Source: an uncultured Actinomycetes bacterium (GTDB lineage: Bacteria > Actinomycetota > Acidimicrobiia > Acidimicrobiales > RAAP-2). Taken from it: 46,909 nucleotides of DNA. Location of the stretch: contig CAIKCI010000026.1 of the NCBI GenBank assembly GCA_903825895.1, positions 1 through 46,909 of the forward strand, written 5' to 3'. This document shows, piece after piece, positions 8,254-17,012 of this stretch. The notes beneath the pieces were generated by a model. It did no database searches and was not told the DNA's origin. It saw only the letters and a list, made by a program, of their open reading frames with translations. Positions within the stretch are counted from its first letter, which is position 1. Each line of letters begins with the position of its first letter. A program made the translations under genes and the position numbers.

Positions 8254-9231
8254 GTGGCACGCGGTCGTCATGCCAAGAAGTCCTCCTGGCATTCGAGGGG
8301 ATTTATCAAGATGGTGGGGTCCTTCGGTATGGCGGGTCTGATCATTGGGGGCGTCGGTGCGGGCCTTGCCGTGCAACCCTCTCCGCTTTCTCCGGCCACG
8401 ACGCCAAGCTCGTCAGCGGGGAACGGCACCGCAGGCTATGCCGTGGCGCCAAAGGTCACCATCCCCAATCAAGACCCCTTTTCCTCACCCGAACTCAGCT
8501 CCTATCTCGCCAGCCGTTCTGGAACGGTGACCGCTGGTCTCTATAACGTAGCGACCGGCCAGACCTATCTCTATAACCCGGGTCCCGCTCAAGTGACAGC
8601 CAGCATGGTCAAGATTGATCTCCTGGCGGACTTGCTTTATCAAACCCAAGTGCAACATCGTGGCTTGACGCCTGTAGAAACAGCGCTCGTCACGACGATG
8701 GTCGAAGCATCAGACAACGACGCAGCACAAACCTTGTTTCTTCAACTCAATCAAATGCCTGGGTTAGCAGCCTTCAACACCATGCTCGGAATGAATCAAA
8801 CCATCGGGAGTTGGGGATGGGGCTTGACCAAAACGACGCCTGCTGATCAGTTGACATTGTTGAAGGCCATCGTGCTGCCGAACAGCGTCTTGACGCCGGC
8901 GAATCAAGCCTTTGAACAGACCCTGATGCAGAACGTCTATGGCTCGGAAAAGTTTGGTGTTCCTCAAGGGGTTCCCGCAACGGCAACCATCGGGGTGAAG
9001 AACGGTTGGTATGACGAGCCCACCACAGGCTGGCAAATCAATACCGCCGGCTACGTCAAATTAGGGTCCACATCCTATTTCCTTTGCGTCGAAACACAAG
9101 GGGACCCAAGCGAAGAATACGGAAAAGACACGGTCAGCCAAGTTGGCTCACTGGTTTGGAACTTTGAATCGACCTTAGCGACGCTGCCGTCGTCGCAGAC
9201 AGCAATTCATGAATCAGCAACGGCACCCTAG
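8254..9231 (+). CDS. Beta-lactamase-like serine hydrolase (class A fold), membrane-anchored or secreted
   Basis: A 325-aa protein starting at GTG 8254 after GAGGTGG. A signal/anchor segment covers residues about 17-40 (KMVGSFGMAGLIIGGVGAG), then a Ser/Thr/Pro/Ala linker. The penicillin-interacting motifs are present in order: SMVK (Ser117-x-x-Lys120), SDN (153-155) and KNG (249-251, at the KTG position). No clear omega-loop Glu of true class A beta-lactamases is evident, so it is more likely a peptidoglycan-related or general serine hydrolase than a resistance enzyme. It acts outside the membrane. Its TAG stop overlaps the stop of the convergent acetyltransferase gene through the sequence CTAG. 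Confidence 0.8.
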   Translation: MARGRHAKKSSWHSRGFIKMVGSFGMAGLIIGGVGAGLAVQPSPLSPATTPSSSAGNGTAGYAVAPKVTIPNQDPFSSPELSSYLASRSGTVTAGLYNVATGQTYLYNPGPAQVTASMVKIDLLADLLYQTQVQHRGLTPVETALVTTMVEASDNDAAQTLFLQLNQMPGLAAFNTMLGMNQTIGSWGWGLTKTTPADQLTLLKAIVLPNSVLTPANQAFEQTLMQNVYGSEKFGVPQGVPATATIGVKNGWYDEPTTGWQINTAGYVKLGSTSYFLCVETQGDPSEEYGKDTVSQVGSLVWNFESTLATLPSSQTAIHESATAP

Positions 9232-9746
9232 AGATCTTTCGCCATCTCGAAAAAGACGAGGTCATCTCGCTTTGGCACGCCGAATCGACTGTTGTCATAA
9301 GGGAACGGGCGCGTCGATCCGGTGAGGTGAAACCCTCGGCGCTCATACCAAGCGATGAGCGAGGTTCTGAGGCCAATCACATCAAGCACTACTTGCTTGA
9401 GATGCCACAGAGTTGTCACTGTTGTCTCAGCTTCGCTGAGGAGGGCTTTTCCGATTCCTTGATCTTGGGAGCGTGGACAAACCGCGAACATTCCAAAATG
9501 GGCGTGGTCGCCTTCGTGGCGAAGATTGCAACAGCCAACAAGGTCGTCATCTTCGAATGCGACGAGGAAGAACGACTCTGGCTCAGCGAGAATTTGATGA
9601 AGGGCGTCCTCGTCGGTGCGCCGACCATCTAAAAAGTCAGCCTCGGTTGTCCACCCCAGGCGACTCTCTTCGCCACGGTAGGCCGATTCGATGAGCTCCA
9701 CCAGTTTGGGGACGTCGTCACGTGTTCCATGACGAAAGGTGTGCAT
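9228..9746 (-). CDS. GNAT family N-acetyltransferase
   Basis: A 172-aa protein with the GNAT fold: an N-terminal RHGTRDDVPKLVELIESAY, a central AHFGMFAVCP strand, the acetyl-CoA loop RSQDQGIGKALL, and the C-terminal AWYERRGFHLTGS strand and helix. I start it at ATG 9746, 27 bp after the amidohydrolase stop; a longer frame from 9812 would overlap that gene and adds non-conserved residues. No clear Shine-Dalgarno precedes the ATG. It lies directly downstream of the decarboxylase-amidohydrolase pair and may be co-transcribed. The acceptor is unknown. Confidence 0.82.
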   Translation of the reverse strand: MHTFRHGTRDDVPKLVELIESAYRGEESRLGWTTEADFLDGRRTDEDALHQILAEPESFFLVAFEDDDLVGCCNLRHEGDHAHFGMFAVCPRSQDQGIGKALLSEAETTVTTLWHLKQVVLDVIGLRTSLIAWYERRGFHLTGSTRPFPYDNSRFGVPKRDDLVFFEMAKDL

Positions 9747-9772
9747 CGAAGAGAAAGGAAACGAGACTGCGC

Positions 9773-11044
9773 TTAGCCCGGAGCTTTGACGCCGTACTCC
9801 TCTTTCCACCAACGGGCTGTCGCTCGCTCATTGGGGTCACTCATCAAGCTTGGATCTTGCCCTAAGTCGGTAGGTGTCGGTCCCACCCGTGCGGCAATAG
9901 GAGCCAAGGCGTCGAGATCAAATCCGTAGACCTTTGCCGCAGTCAGGCCCAGCATCTCGGCGGTGTCGTCAACGGGAATGTTGACGAAGTCTGCTTTGAG
10001 CTTGTCCTCAGTATGCGGCCAGGTCCCCTCAGGGTGGGGGTAGTCCGTTCCCCACATCACAACGTCGGTGCCGATGATGTAGCGACGGCGAATCTCTTCT
10101 CTCGACATGGTCGAGGCACCAATAAAGATATTGCTGCCGAAATAGTCCGATGGGAGTTTTGAGATCTTGCCCTTCAACAGAGCAGCCATCTTCTTTGTGG
10201 TGTGGCCGCCGCCCATGTACTGATCCCACTTCCACATCAGATCAGGAGCCCAGTAGGCCGCGGCTTCGGTCACGACGAATTTGAGATTGGGATAGCGCTC
10301 AAAGGCGCCACCAAAGAGAAGGTGCCAACTTGGTCGAATTGCCCACCAGACGACTTCTGCCAAGTACACACCGGTCGAGTCGCCATATTCCTCTAACGGA
10401 GCTTCTCCCGAGTGGGTGTGGACCGGCAAGTTCGCATCGGCGCAGGCAGCCCACACGGGGTCGTAGCTGGGATCGTTATAGGGCGTGTTGTTACGCCACA
10501 TGGTTGGGACCATGATGCCGCGGATGCCTGGTTGCTGAGCCACCCATTCGATCTCTTTGACTGATTCTTCAACGCCGTGTGTGATGGGGACGAGTGCAAT
10601 CCCACCGCGGCGCTCTGGCGAGACCGAACAGATATCGGCCAAGAAACGATTGTGGGCGTGAGCCCCAGCGAAGGCCAGATTGGGATCGACGATGGCACCG
10701 GCGAAAAGCCCAGCGCCAAACGGCGGTCCGGCCATCCCGGTGACGGCGTCAGCATCGGCAAAGAGCACGTCGGCAGAGACTCCATCGGCATCGAGTTCTT
10801 TATCTCGGATCGCAGGGTCGAAGGCGCCCTTGAGGCCCTCTTCGTTGCTGGTCTCCCAATCCATGATGTAGTCGTAGTTGAACTTCAATGCTTCTTCACG
10901 GTGGGCATTGCGCTCGTCCATGAACTTGTCGAAGTCTGGGTAGAACTTCTTGTCCAAGTACTGCCGATAGTCCTCGCAGGCTAAGCCGGCGTGACCATCT
11001 GCAGAGATGATGGTGTAGCGATCGTTGGCGCTCTTTGGAATCAT
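9773..11044 (-). CDS. COG2159 (amidohydrolase family 2) metal-dependent hydrolase
   Basis: A 423-aa TIM-barrel hydrolase related to ACMSD and 2-pyrone-dicarboxylate hydrolases. The metal ligands are visible as ADGHAG (Asp16-x-His18), VHTHSGE mid-protein and GTDYPHPEG near the end. Other family marks are HNRFLAD, RGIMVPT, PSWHLLFGG and YPNLKFVVTE. It hydrolyses C-N or C-C bonds, or decarboxylates, depending on the subfamily; the substrate is not predictable here. It starts 3 bp after the stop of the decarboxylase-like gene at 11048, so the two form an operon. It is about 30% longer than the smallest ACMSD relatives, as usual for this actinobacterial group. Confidence 0.87.
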   Translation of the reverse strand: MIPKSANDRYTIISADGHAGLACEDYRQYLDKKFYPDFDKFMDERNAHREEALKFNYDYIMDWETSNEEGLKGAFDPAIRDKELDADGVSADVLFADADAVTGMAGPPFGAGLFAGAIVDPNLAFAGAHAHNRFLADICSVSPERRGGIALVPITHGVEESVKEIEWVAQQPGIRGIMVPTMWRNNTPYNDPSYDPVWAACADANLPVHTHSGEAPLEEYGDSTGVYLAEVVWWAIRPSWHLLFGGAFERYPNLKFVVTEAAAYWAPDLMWKWDQYMGGGHTTKKMAALLKGKISKLPSDYFGSNIFIGASTMSREEIRRRYIIGTDVVMWGTDYPHPEGTWPHTEDKLKADFVNIPVDDTAEMLGLTAAKVYGFDLDALAPIAARVGPTPTDLGQDPSLMSDPNERATARWWKEEYGVKAPG

Positions 11045-11047
11045 TGC

Positions 11048-11821
11048 TTATGCCCCCAGTACCGAGAGATCGTCGTAACGTTGATGAACAAAGGGGACGA
11101 GCCACTCGGCAGGGACGAAGTCCACGACTTCGCCAACTTGCGTGGACGCAATTTCGGCAAAATTCAAGGACAGCAACTTGTTGACTGGGAAGTCGCCGAT
11201 GGGGTCGAGCGGAGCATCGAGGATCTTCAAGTCGCCGGTGATCTCGCGCACGCCTCGAGCGATTTCGTGGCGGCGACAATAGACGAAGGCGGGATCGCCA
11301 TCGAGGCCTACGCCGTTCGCCCCCGGCAGGCACTTGAAGTAAAAGTCGATCTTGTCGATTTCATAGCCGGGACCTTCAGCGCCCATGGTTCCTTCGACCG
11401 AGGCAATGTCAAAGCCGAGACGAGACATGTTGGCGTGAACCTTGTCACCGTTTTGGCTCAGCGACACTTCGCCGATCTTCTTCGGTTCTCCAAAGGTCTC
11501 TCGGCCGCCGATGGTTGCCTGCTCTGTGGTCATGGGCATGAACAAGGCGTATTCACCCTCGACGTCACCGTGACGCGCACGCACGCCAAACCAACCGGCC
11601 CCAAAGGGCTTCATCCCGTTGCCCATGTCCACAACGGCAAAGCGCAGACGCGCTGTGGCCGATGATGGCTCGAGGGGTCGGGGCAGAACCGAGGCAATCA
11701 AATCTAAATCGGTCTCGAACACTGCGGTAACGGTTTGGCTCCAAATAAGGGCCCGTGTTGCTTCGACTTCACGGTTCCGCAGTTCCGAAACATCTTGCCC
11801 GCTGTAGCGAGTCTTTCCCAT
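11048..11821 (-). CDS. Acetoacetate decarboxylase (ADC) family protein
   Basis: A 257-aa protein. The start at ATG 11821 is chosen because AAGGGGGAAAG stands just upstream; the ATG further up at 11872 lacks such a site. GGRETFGEPKKIGE (residues 105-118) matches the ADC active-site strand, and the Lys114-Lys115 pair corresponds to the Schiff-base Lys and its neighbour in the clostridial enzyme. ALFMPMTTEQA and the preceding RFAVVD strand also fit. Some family members are decarboxylases of beta-oxo acids and others are hydratases or aldolases, so the exact reaction is open. It is the promoter-proximal gene of a decarboxylase-amidohydrolase operon, divergent from the SDR at 12006. Confidence 0.8.
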   Translation of the reverse strand: MGKTRYSGQDVSELRNREVEATRALIWSQTVTAVFETDLDLIASVLPRPLEPSSATARLRFAVVDMGNGMKPFGAGWFGVRARHGDVEGEYALFMPMTTEQATIGGRETFGEPKKIGEVSLSQNGDKVHANMSRLGFDIASVEGTMGAEGPGYEIDKIDFYFKCLPGANGVGLDGDPAFVYCRRHEIARGVREITGDLKILDAPLDPIGDFPVNKLLSLNFAEIASTQVGEVVDFVPAEWLVPFVHQRYDDLSVLGA

Positions 11822-12005
11822 GAACTTTCCCCCTTCACAAGGCGAGCAGACCCCCATGTCCACCCAACGCAATCCACCCTAGTGACAACCTCGCTCCAGG
11901 GCCACTTCTCTCAGAATTGGTCTCGTTTGAGGAGCGATTGGTCGATTTTCCTGGGACTGTGCCAGTATAGGGCCGACAGAAAAACAGTTCGGTTCGGGGG
12001 GATCC

Positions 12006-12887
12006 ATGAACAGCGTAGATGGCAAGGTCGCAGTAATTACCGGGGGGGCAGCCGGGATCGGCAAAGGCATCGTCAAGGCCTTGCTCGCCGACGGAGCGAA
12101 AGTGGTCATCGGCGACATTGAAGCCACGGCGCTTGACGCTACCGTCCAAGAACTTTCGTCCCTCGGCGACGTCCGTGGCGTCGTGACCGACGTGTCGAAC
12201 CCTGAGTCGGTCGATGCGCTCGCTGACTTTGTCTACGACACTTTTGGGGCATGTCACCTTCTGTGGTCGAACGCTGGCGTGACGTCAGGCGGCGGCGGCA
12301 ACCCTTGGGACCAAGAAGCCAATGACTGGCGCTGGTGTTTTGGGGTGAATGTCTTCGGTACCGCAAACTGCGTCTTGACCTTTGTTCCGCGCATGATTGC
12401 TGGAGGTGAAGAAGGGGTCATCGTCACGACGTCTTCAGGTGACGGTGGAATCGCGCCCGTTCCCTATGCCTCTGTTTACGCAAGTTCAAAAGCCGCCGTG
12501 AGTTGTTTCACTGAAGCGCTGGCCCATCAATTTGTTGCGCAAGCCACCAAGCTGCGAGCAGTCATCTTCTATCCCTCAGGCGGACTGCTGGACACCGGTC
12601 TTTGGGAAGCACAGCGAAACCGTCCCGCAGAGCTGGCTCGCGTCAAGCCTCGGCCACCTGCGCCAGGAACCACCTTCGCCGAGTTTCGTGAGCACTTGGC
12701 GCAAGCGGGTCTCCCAAATGATGTGGTTGATCTCGACGAGCTCGGCCGCTTTGCTCTCGATGGAGCATTGAGTGGCAAGTTCATCGTGAGCCACGGTCTT
12801 GATCGTGCCGGTGCACTGTTGACCGCACGAGCAAATGCCATCCAAGAGGGCGATCTTCCGCCCTCAGCACTCGAGGGCTTAAGTTAA
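12006..12887 (+). CDS. Short-chain dehydrogenase/reductase
   Basis: A 293-aa classical-type SDR. The cofactor loop TGGAAGIGKG is at residues about 13-22, SNAGV follows, and the catalytic residues are Ser in TTSSGDGG and Tyr/Lys in YASVYASSKAA. Asp after the second strand (IGDIEA) favours NAD over NADP. It is longer than the usual 250 aa because of an extra C-terminal segment (RPAELARVKPRPPAPG onward) seen in SDRs from such catabolic clusters. The ATG follows GGGGGG at 7 nt. It starts a plus-strand run with the amidohydrolase at 12908, a second SDR, TetR, cyclase and NTF2-like genes. Confidence 0.87.
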   Translation: MNSVDGKVAVITGGAAGIGKGIVKALLADGAKVVIGDIEATALDATVQELSSLGDVRGVVTDVSNPESVDALADFVYDTFGACHLLWSNAGVTSGGGGNPWDQEANDWRWCFGVNVFGTANCVLTFVPRMIAGGEEGVIVTTSSGDGGIAPVPYASVYASSKAAVSCFTEALAHQFVAQATKLRAVIFYPSGGLLDTGLWEAQRNRPAELARVKPRPPAPGTTFAEFREHLAQAGLPNDVVDLDELGRFALDGALSGKFIVSHGLDRAGALLTARANAIQEGDLPPSALEGLS

Positions 12888-12907
12888 CGAAAGAAGGGGG
12901 GTCTCTC

Positions 12908-14149
12908 ATGACCATGGAACTCACTGACACTCACCGCTACACCATCATTAGTTGTGACACTCACGCTGGCGGCGATATCCAGGATTACCGGCCCTATCTC
13001 GATGCGAAGTGGCACGACGACTTTGATGCCTGGGCCGCAGCGTATGTGAACCCCTTCGCTGACTTGTTGGCACCAACGGCCTATCGCAGTTGGGACAGCG
13101 ACGCCCGTGTCGAAGAGCACTCGAAGGATGGGATTACCGCGGAAGTACTTTTCCCCAATACCGTGCCGCCGTTTTTCCAAGAAGGGAACCTCGTCGCCCT
13201 TCCGCCATCGGCCGAAGAATACAGTCGGCGCTGGGCCGGGGTGCAAGCCCATAACCGTTGGTTAGCGGACTTCTGTTCGTTGCTTCCAGGACGTCGGGCA
13301 GGGATCATTCAGGTGTTCGTCAACAACATCGATGACGCATTGGCTGAGATCCGCTGGGCCAAGGAAAACTTTTCACCCTTCGGGGGGATTCTCTTGCCGT
13401 CGCTCCCCCCAGGTTGTGGTCTGCCACCCCTGTGGGAGCCCATCTACGATCCACTCTGGCAACTCTGCGAAGAGCTCGATGTGCCGATCAACATTCACGG
13501 TGGATCGGGCATGCCGGATTATGGCGAGCACGAATCAGCACGGGCCATGATGCTCGTGGAGTTGCCGTGGTTCTCGCACCGCTCGGCATGGCACTTGATT
13601 TTTGGGGGCGTGTGCGAGCGCTACCCAGGCTTGAAGTTTGTCTTGACCGAACAAGGAATGGCCTGGCTCCCGCGAGGACTCGAGACCCTTGACTGGTTCT
13701 ATGGGCGCATGACGCTGCCCGATGCGGCGGAGGCCAAGTACTTTGGCGCTGCGGCGTCACACATGGCCATGAAGCCGACCGAGTATTTCGCAAGGAACTT
13801 CTGGGTGGGGGCGAGTTTCTTGCGAGCGTCCGAGTCGGCCGTCCGTCATGACGTTGGCGTTGATCGCATCATGTGGGGCGATGACTATCCCCACTCAGAG
13901 GGGAGTTATCCCTATTCAACGCTTGCTCTTCGTGCGGCCTTCGGTGGGGTTGACCCCGTGGAGACCGCGAAAATGCTCGAGTCGAACGCCGCTGACCTTT
14001 ACGGTTTTGATCTTGAGGCGCTGCGGGCCATTGGCGACAAGATCGGCCCGACCGTGGCTGAAGTCGCTACACCTTTGGGAGTCGATGAGTACCCACGAGA
14101 TTCGACCTGTAACGCATTTGACCGTCATCAAGTCATGCGTAGTTGGTAG
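12908..14149 (+). CDS. COG2159 (amidohydrolase family 2) metal-dependent hydrolase
   Basis: A 413-aa TIM-barrel hydrolase and paralogue of the 9773 gene. Metal-site motifs are CDTHAGG (Asp17-x-His19), NIHGGSG mid-protein and GDDYPHSEG near the C-terminus. Shared landmarks are RYTIIS, AHNRWLADFCS, SAWHLIFGG and YPGLKFVLTE. The ATG at 12908 follows AGAAGGGGGGG; a second ATG 6 bp later is an alternative. It follows the SDR by 20 bp and precedes another SDR by 18 bp, so these genes are likely one transcript. The closely shared plan suggests both amidohydrolases act on related substrates. Confidence 0.87.
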   Translation: MTMELTDTHRYTIISCDTHAGGDIQDYRPYLDAKWHDDFDAWAAAYVNPFADLLAPTAYRSWDSDARVEEHSKDGITAEVLFPNTVPPFFQEGNLVALPPSAEEYSRRWAGVQAHNRWLADFCSLLPGRRAGIIQVFVNNIDDALAEIRWAKENFSPFGGILLPSLPPGCGLPPLWEPIYDPLWQLCEELDVPINIHGGSGMPDYGEHESARAMMLVELPWFSHRSAWHLIFGGVCERYPGLKFVLTEQGMAWLPRGLETLDWFYGRMTLPDAAEAKYFGAAASHMAMKPTEYFARNFWVGASFLRASESAVRHDVGVDRIMWGDDYPHSEGSYPYSTLALRAAFGGVDPVETAKMLESNAADLYGFDLEALRAIGDKIGPTVAEVATPLGVDEYPRDSTCNAFDRHQVMRSW

Positions 14150-14167
14150 TCAGTCGTTGCGTTCTCA

Positions 14168-15031
14168 ATGAGCAGAACTGACGACTCACGCCCGGTGGCG
14201 TTCGTGACGGGAGCGAGTCGGGGCATCGGCAAAGCCGTTGCGGTCTCCCTCGCCAAGGCAGGCTACGACGTGGCCTTGGGTGCGCGCACCCTCCACGGCG
14301 GAGAACGCCGTGAACACTCATCGACGATCGCTCAAAGCGATACGAGTCCACTGCCTGGATCACTTGACGAGACGGCAGCGCTCGTCGCATCGCTCGGTGT
14401 TGACGCGCTGCCCATCTCCCTGGATCTCTTAGATCGAGCGTCGTTGGCCCATGGCGTTGAAAACGTCTTGGAGACGTGGGGCCGGATTGATGTGTTGGTC
14501 AATAACGCACGGTATGTGGGCCCGGGTCACATGGACCGCCTCTTGGCCACGCCGATTGGCCTGATTGACGTTCAACTTCAAGCAAATGTCATCGGCCCGA
14601 TCTTGTTGACGCAGTTGGTCCTGCCCCAAATGCTTGAGCGCGGCAAAGGGGTCATCATCAACATGGCGTCGACGTCCGGCAAGATCGATCCCCCCAAACC
14701 TGCCGGTGAAGGTGGTTGGGGCCTTGGCTATGGCGCGTCGAAAGGAGCACTGCATCGCCTCGCTGGCGTTGTCGCGGTCGAGCACGGCCATCAAGGGATT
14801 CGTGCGTATAACTTGTCGCCCGGCTTTATCGCCACCGAACGGATCGCCCAAGACATGGGCTCATTCGGCTTCGACGCCATGGTCGGCGCTCCAGCTGAAG
14901 TGGTGGGAGAAGTCGCACGGTGGTTGGTCTGCGATCCTGCTGCTGTTGAACGCAATGGTCAATGGATTGAAGCGCAGCCCTTGTGCAAAGAGCTCGGCCT
15001 GGTGGCTGGCTGGCCGCCGCCCAAGCAGTAG
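14168..15031 (+). CDS. Short-chain dehydrogenase/reductase
   Basis: A 287-aa SDR. Motifs are TGASRGIGKAV (residues about 14-24), VNNARYVG where most relatives have NNAG, MAST for the catalytic Ser region and GYGASKGAL for Tyr/Lys. The insert around residues 45-70 (SPLPGSLDETAALV) is typical of an SDR subgroup in which PGSL-x-ETA follows the second strand. Arg after the second strand (GARTL) suggests NADP. It lies between the amidohydrolase and the TetR gene and probably reduces or oxidises an intermediate of the same pathway. Confidence 0.86.
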   Translation: MSRTDDSRPVAFVTGASRGIGKAVAVSLAKAGYDVALGARTLHGGERREHSSTIAQSDTSPLPGSLDETAALVASLGVDALPISLDLLDRASLAHGVENVLETWGRIDVLVNNARYVGPGHMDRLLATPIGLIDVQLQANVIGPILLTQLVLPQMLERGKGVIINMASTSGKIDPPKPAGEGGWGLGYGASKGALHRLAGVVAVEHGHQGIRAYNLSPGFIATERIAQDMGSFGFDAMVGAPAEVVGEVARWLVCDPAAVERNGQWIEAQPLCKELGLVAGWPPPKQ

Positions 15032-15056
15032 GCAACAGCGCAGTACGCTCAACAAG

Positions 15057-15674
15057 GTGGGCTCAACCTCTGATCAACTCCTCGATGCAGCAGCCCGGCT
15101 CTTCGCTGAACGCGGGATCGACAATGTTTCATTGGCCGAGATCGTAAGAGCGAGCGAACAGAAGAATGCCTCGGCCTTGCATTATCACTTTGGAAGTCGT
15201 GACGAGGTTCTTTTGGCTATCTTGGCCCGCACCGTACCTTTGATCGCCCAACGCCGACATGAACTGTTGCTCCATGCGGCTGATCGGGCTGACGTAGAAA
15301 GCGCCCTGGACGCGATCGTGCGGCCGATCACTGAGGTCGCTGGCATTTCTTGGCGAGAACGGGCCTATCTCGTCATTGGCTCGGAGTTAGCTGCAGGCCA
15401 ACGCACGCTGACCCCAGAGATTGAGGCGGTGTTGGCTGAAACCGAGGGCCATGAAGCCTGGGCGCTCATGCGTGAACGCTGTCCCAAAACGCCCGACGAT
15501 CTTTGGGCTGCTCGCCAGGAGATCTGTATCACCATGATCGCCAGAGCAGTGGCCGAGCGGGCGCTGGTCCTTGAAGAGCCCACTCACCAGCCGGTTCTCG
15601 ATGATGACCGATTCATGGCCAACCTCTCGGCGATGGTGCTCGGAGCAATGACGGCACCGATCCCGAAGTCCTGA
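15057..15674 (+). CDS. TetR family transcriptional regulator
   Basis: A 205-aa regulator. The helix-turn-helix occupies residues about 5-50: LLDAAARLFAERG, SLAEIVRASE, ALHYHFGSRDEVLLAIL. No ATG lies between the SDR stop and the HTH; GTG at 15057 is the only sensible start, and the in-frame extension back through the SDR gene is a shadow. The remaining helical domain (to about 200) would bind a ligand. It is embedded in the catabolic run between an SDR and a cyclase-family gene and is the natural candidate controller of that run. Confidence 0.83.
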   Translation: MGSTSDQLLDAAARLFAERGIDNVSLAEIVRASEQKNASALHYHFGSRDEVLLAILARTVPLIAQRRHELLLHAADRADVESALDAIVRPITEVAGISWRERAYLVIGSELAAGQRTLTPEIEAVLAETEGHEAWALMRERCPKTPDDLWAARQEICITMIARAVAERALVLEEPTHQPVLDDDRFMANLSAMVLGAMTAPIPKS

Positions 15675-15687
15675 CAAACTAATCTCC

Positions 15688-16623
15688 ATGGCAACCGACG
15701 TCTCTGTCCCGTCAACACAAGAACTCAGCGAGCTCTTTGAACAACTCAAGAACTGGGATCGCTGGGGACGCGACGATCAAGCCGGCACCTTGAACTTCAT
15801 CACCGACGATGTGCGCCGGGCTGCTGCGGCATTGGTTCGGTCAGGCCAGAGCATCTCCTTAGCCCATGACTTGGCTACCTCTCCCATGCCGGAACATCCC
15901 AATCCCGTGCAACACCACATGTTGGCCTCGGGCGATGCTCGAGATTCAAATGGCATCCCAGGCTACGAAGCGGCGCGTGACCACCTCGCCTTAGATGTCC
16001 ACGGTCTGTGGACGACCCACGTCGATGCGTTGAGTCATATGTTTGTCGCTGGCGAAATGTACGGAGGCCGCCCAGCAAGCGACGTGCGCAGCGATGGAGC
16101 ACGATCGAACACCGTGATGTCGATGGCCAACGGGGTGGTGAGTCGTGGGGTGCTGCTGGATATTCCTCGAGCCTTGTCGATTCCCTTTCTTGATACCGGC
16201 CAGTATGTGACCATCGAGGATCTCGAAACCGCTGAGCGTTCCCAGGGCGTGACCGTCAAAAGCGGTGACGTGTTACTCGTGGCCTGGGGCCGTCAAGCTC
16301 GGCGCAGCGAGAAAAAAGGTTTCGACGGTTTTGCCGGTCTCCATCCCGAGTGTCTGGGCTGGTTGGCCGAACGAGACGTGGCGGTGTTGGGAAGTGACGG
16401 CATCTCTGATCCCATGCCGTTCTTAGGAACAGAGCAGTGGCCGTTCCCGATTCACCAGATTGCCATTGTGGCCATGGGGATGCCCTTGATCGACAACGTC
16501 GCCACGGCGGTCTTGTCGCAAGCCTGCGCCGCTGCGGGCCAATGGGAATTCCTCTTTTCGATGAGTCCGCTTCGTATTACTGGGGGAACCGGCTGTCCGG
16601 TGAACCCCACGGCGGTGTTGTGA
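15688..16623 (+). CDS. Cyclase-family metal-dependent hydrolase (kynurenine formamidase fold)
   Basis: A 311-aa member of the PF04199 cyclase family, which includes bacterial arylformamidases and isatin hydrolase. The metal-binding signature appears as HGLWTTHVDALSHM (His-x5-His-x-Asp-x3-His). The N-terminal WGRDDQAGTLNFIT is typical of the larger actinobacterial members, and TGGTGCPVNPTAVL is the usual C-terminal motif. It would open a cyclic amide, lactone or N-formyl substrate. Start ATG 15688 lies 13 bp after the TetR stop. Its TGA stop overlaps the next gene's start as GTGA. Confidence 0.85.
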   Translation: MATDVSVPSTQELSELFEQLKNWDRWGRDDQAGTLNFITDDVRRAAAALVRSGQSISLAHDLATSPMPEHPNPVQHHMLASGDARDSNGIPGYEAARDHLALDVHGLWTTHVDALSHMFVAGEMYGGRPASDVRSDGARSNTVMSMANGVVSRGVLLDIPRALSIPFLDTGQYVTIEDLETAERSQGVTVKSGDVLLVAWGRQARRSEKKGFDGFAGLHPECLGWLAERDVAVLGSDGISDPMPFLGTEQWPFPIHQIAIVAMGMPLIDNVATAVLSQACAAAGQWEFLFSMSPLRITGGTGCPVNPTAVL

Positions 16624-17012
16624 GCGTTCACGACGAGCTCTCGGCGTTGTTGCAGCGCTACGGACGGGCCTGTGATGAACGAGCGATTGACGTCCTGGCA
16701 TCGCTTTTTCGCGACGATGCGGTGATGACCGGAGCGTTGGGAACGCTGGCCAAGCCCGAGTGGCTCGAGACGATGAAAGCCGAACGGGCCTTTCCGGTGA
16801 GTCAACACATGATTGGTGTGCCCTTGGTTGAGCTCGGCGACGATGGCCTCAGCGCCACAATGGACACCTACGCCGTGGTCTACCAATGCCAGGCTCCCGG
16901 CGATGCTGGACCAGCCATCACCTTGGGGATTCGTTACCTCGATCAGGTGGCCAACGAAGACGGCCAGTGGGTCTTTGTGCGGCGGAACGCAACGACCTTG
17001 TGGATGAACTAG
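16620..17012 (+). CDS. NTF2-like (SnoaL-like) protein
   Basis: A 130-aa alpha+beta cone-fold protein: an N-terminal helix pair ELSALLQRYGRACDERAID, then LASLFRDDAVM, then a curved sheet (QHMIGVPLVEL, ATMDTYAVVYQC) ending in GQWVFVRRNATTLWM. These features match SnoaL-like proteins, often isomerases, hydratases or dehydratases in ring catabolism. GTG at 16620 overlaps the cyclase stop (GTGA), indicating translational coupling and a shared pathway. The longer frame from 16437 lies inside the cyclase gene and is rejected. Its TAG overlaps the stop of the convergent D-aminoacylase-like gene (CTAG). Confidence 0.8.
   Translation: MSVHDELSALLQRYGRACDERAIDVLASLFRDDAVMTGALGTLAKPEWLETMKAERAFPVSQHMIGVPLVELGDDGLSATMDTYAVVYQCQAPGDAGPAITLGIRYLDQVANEDGQWVFVRRNATTLWMN

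Noticed and set aside
14634-15056. 141-codon in-frame extension upstream of the TetR start
   Set aside because: It lies wholly in the SDR gene in another frame and its sequence is not TetR-like. The HTH begins just after GTG 15057.
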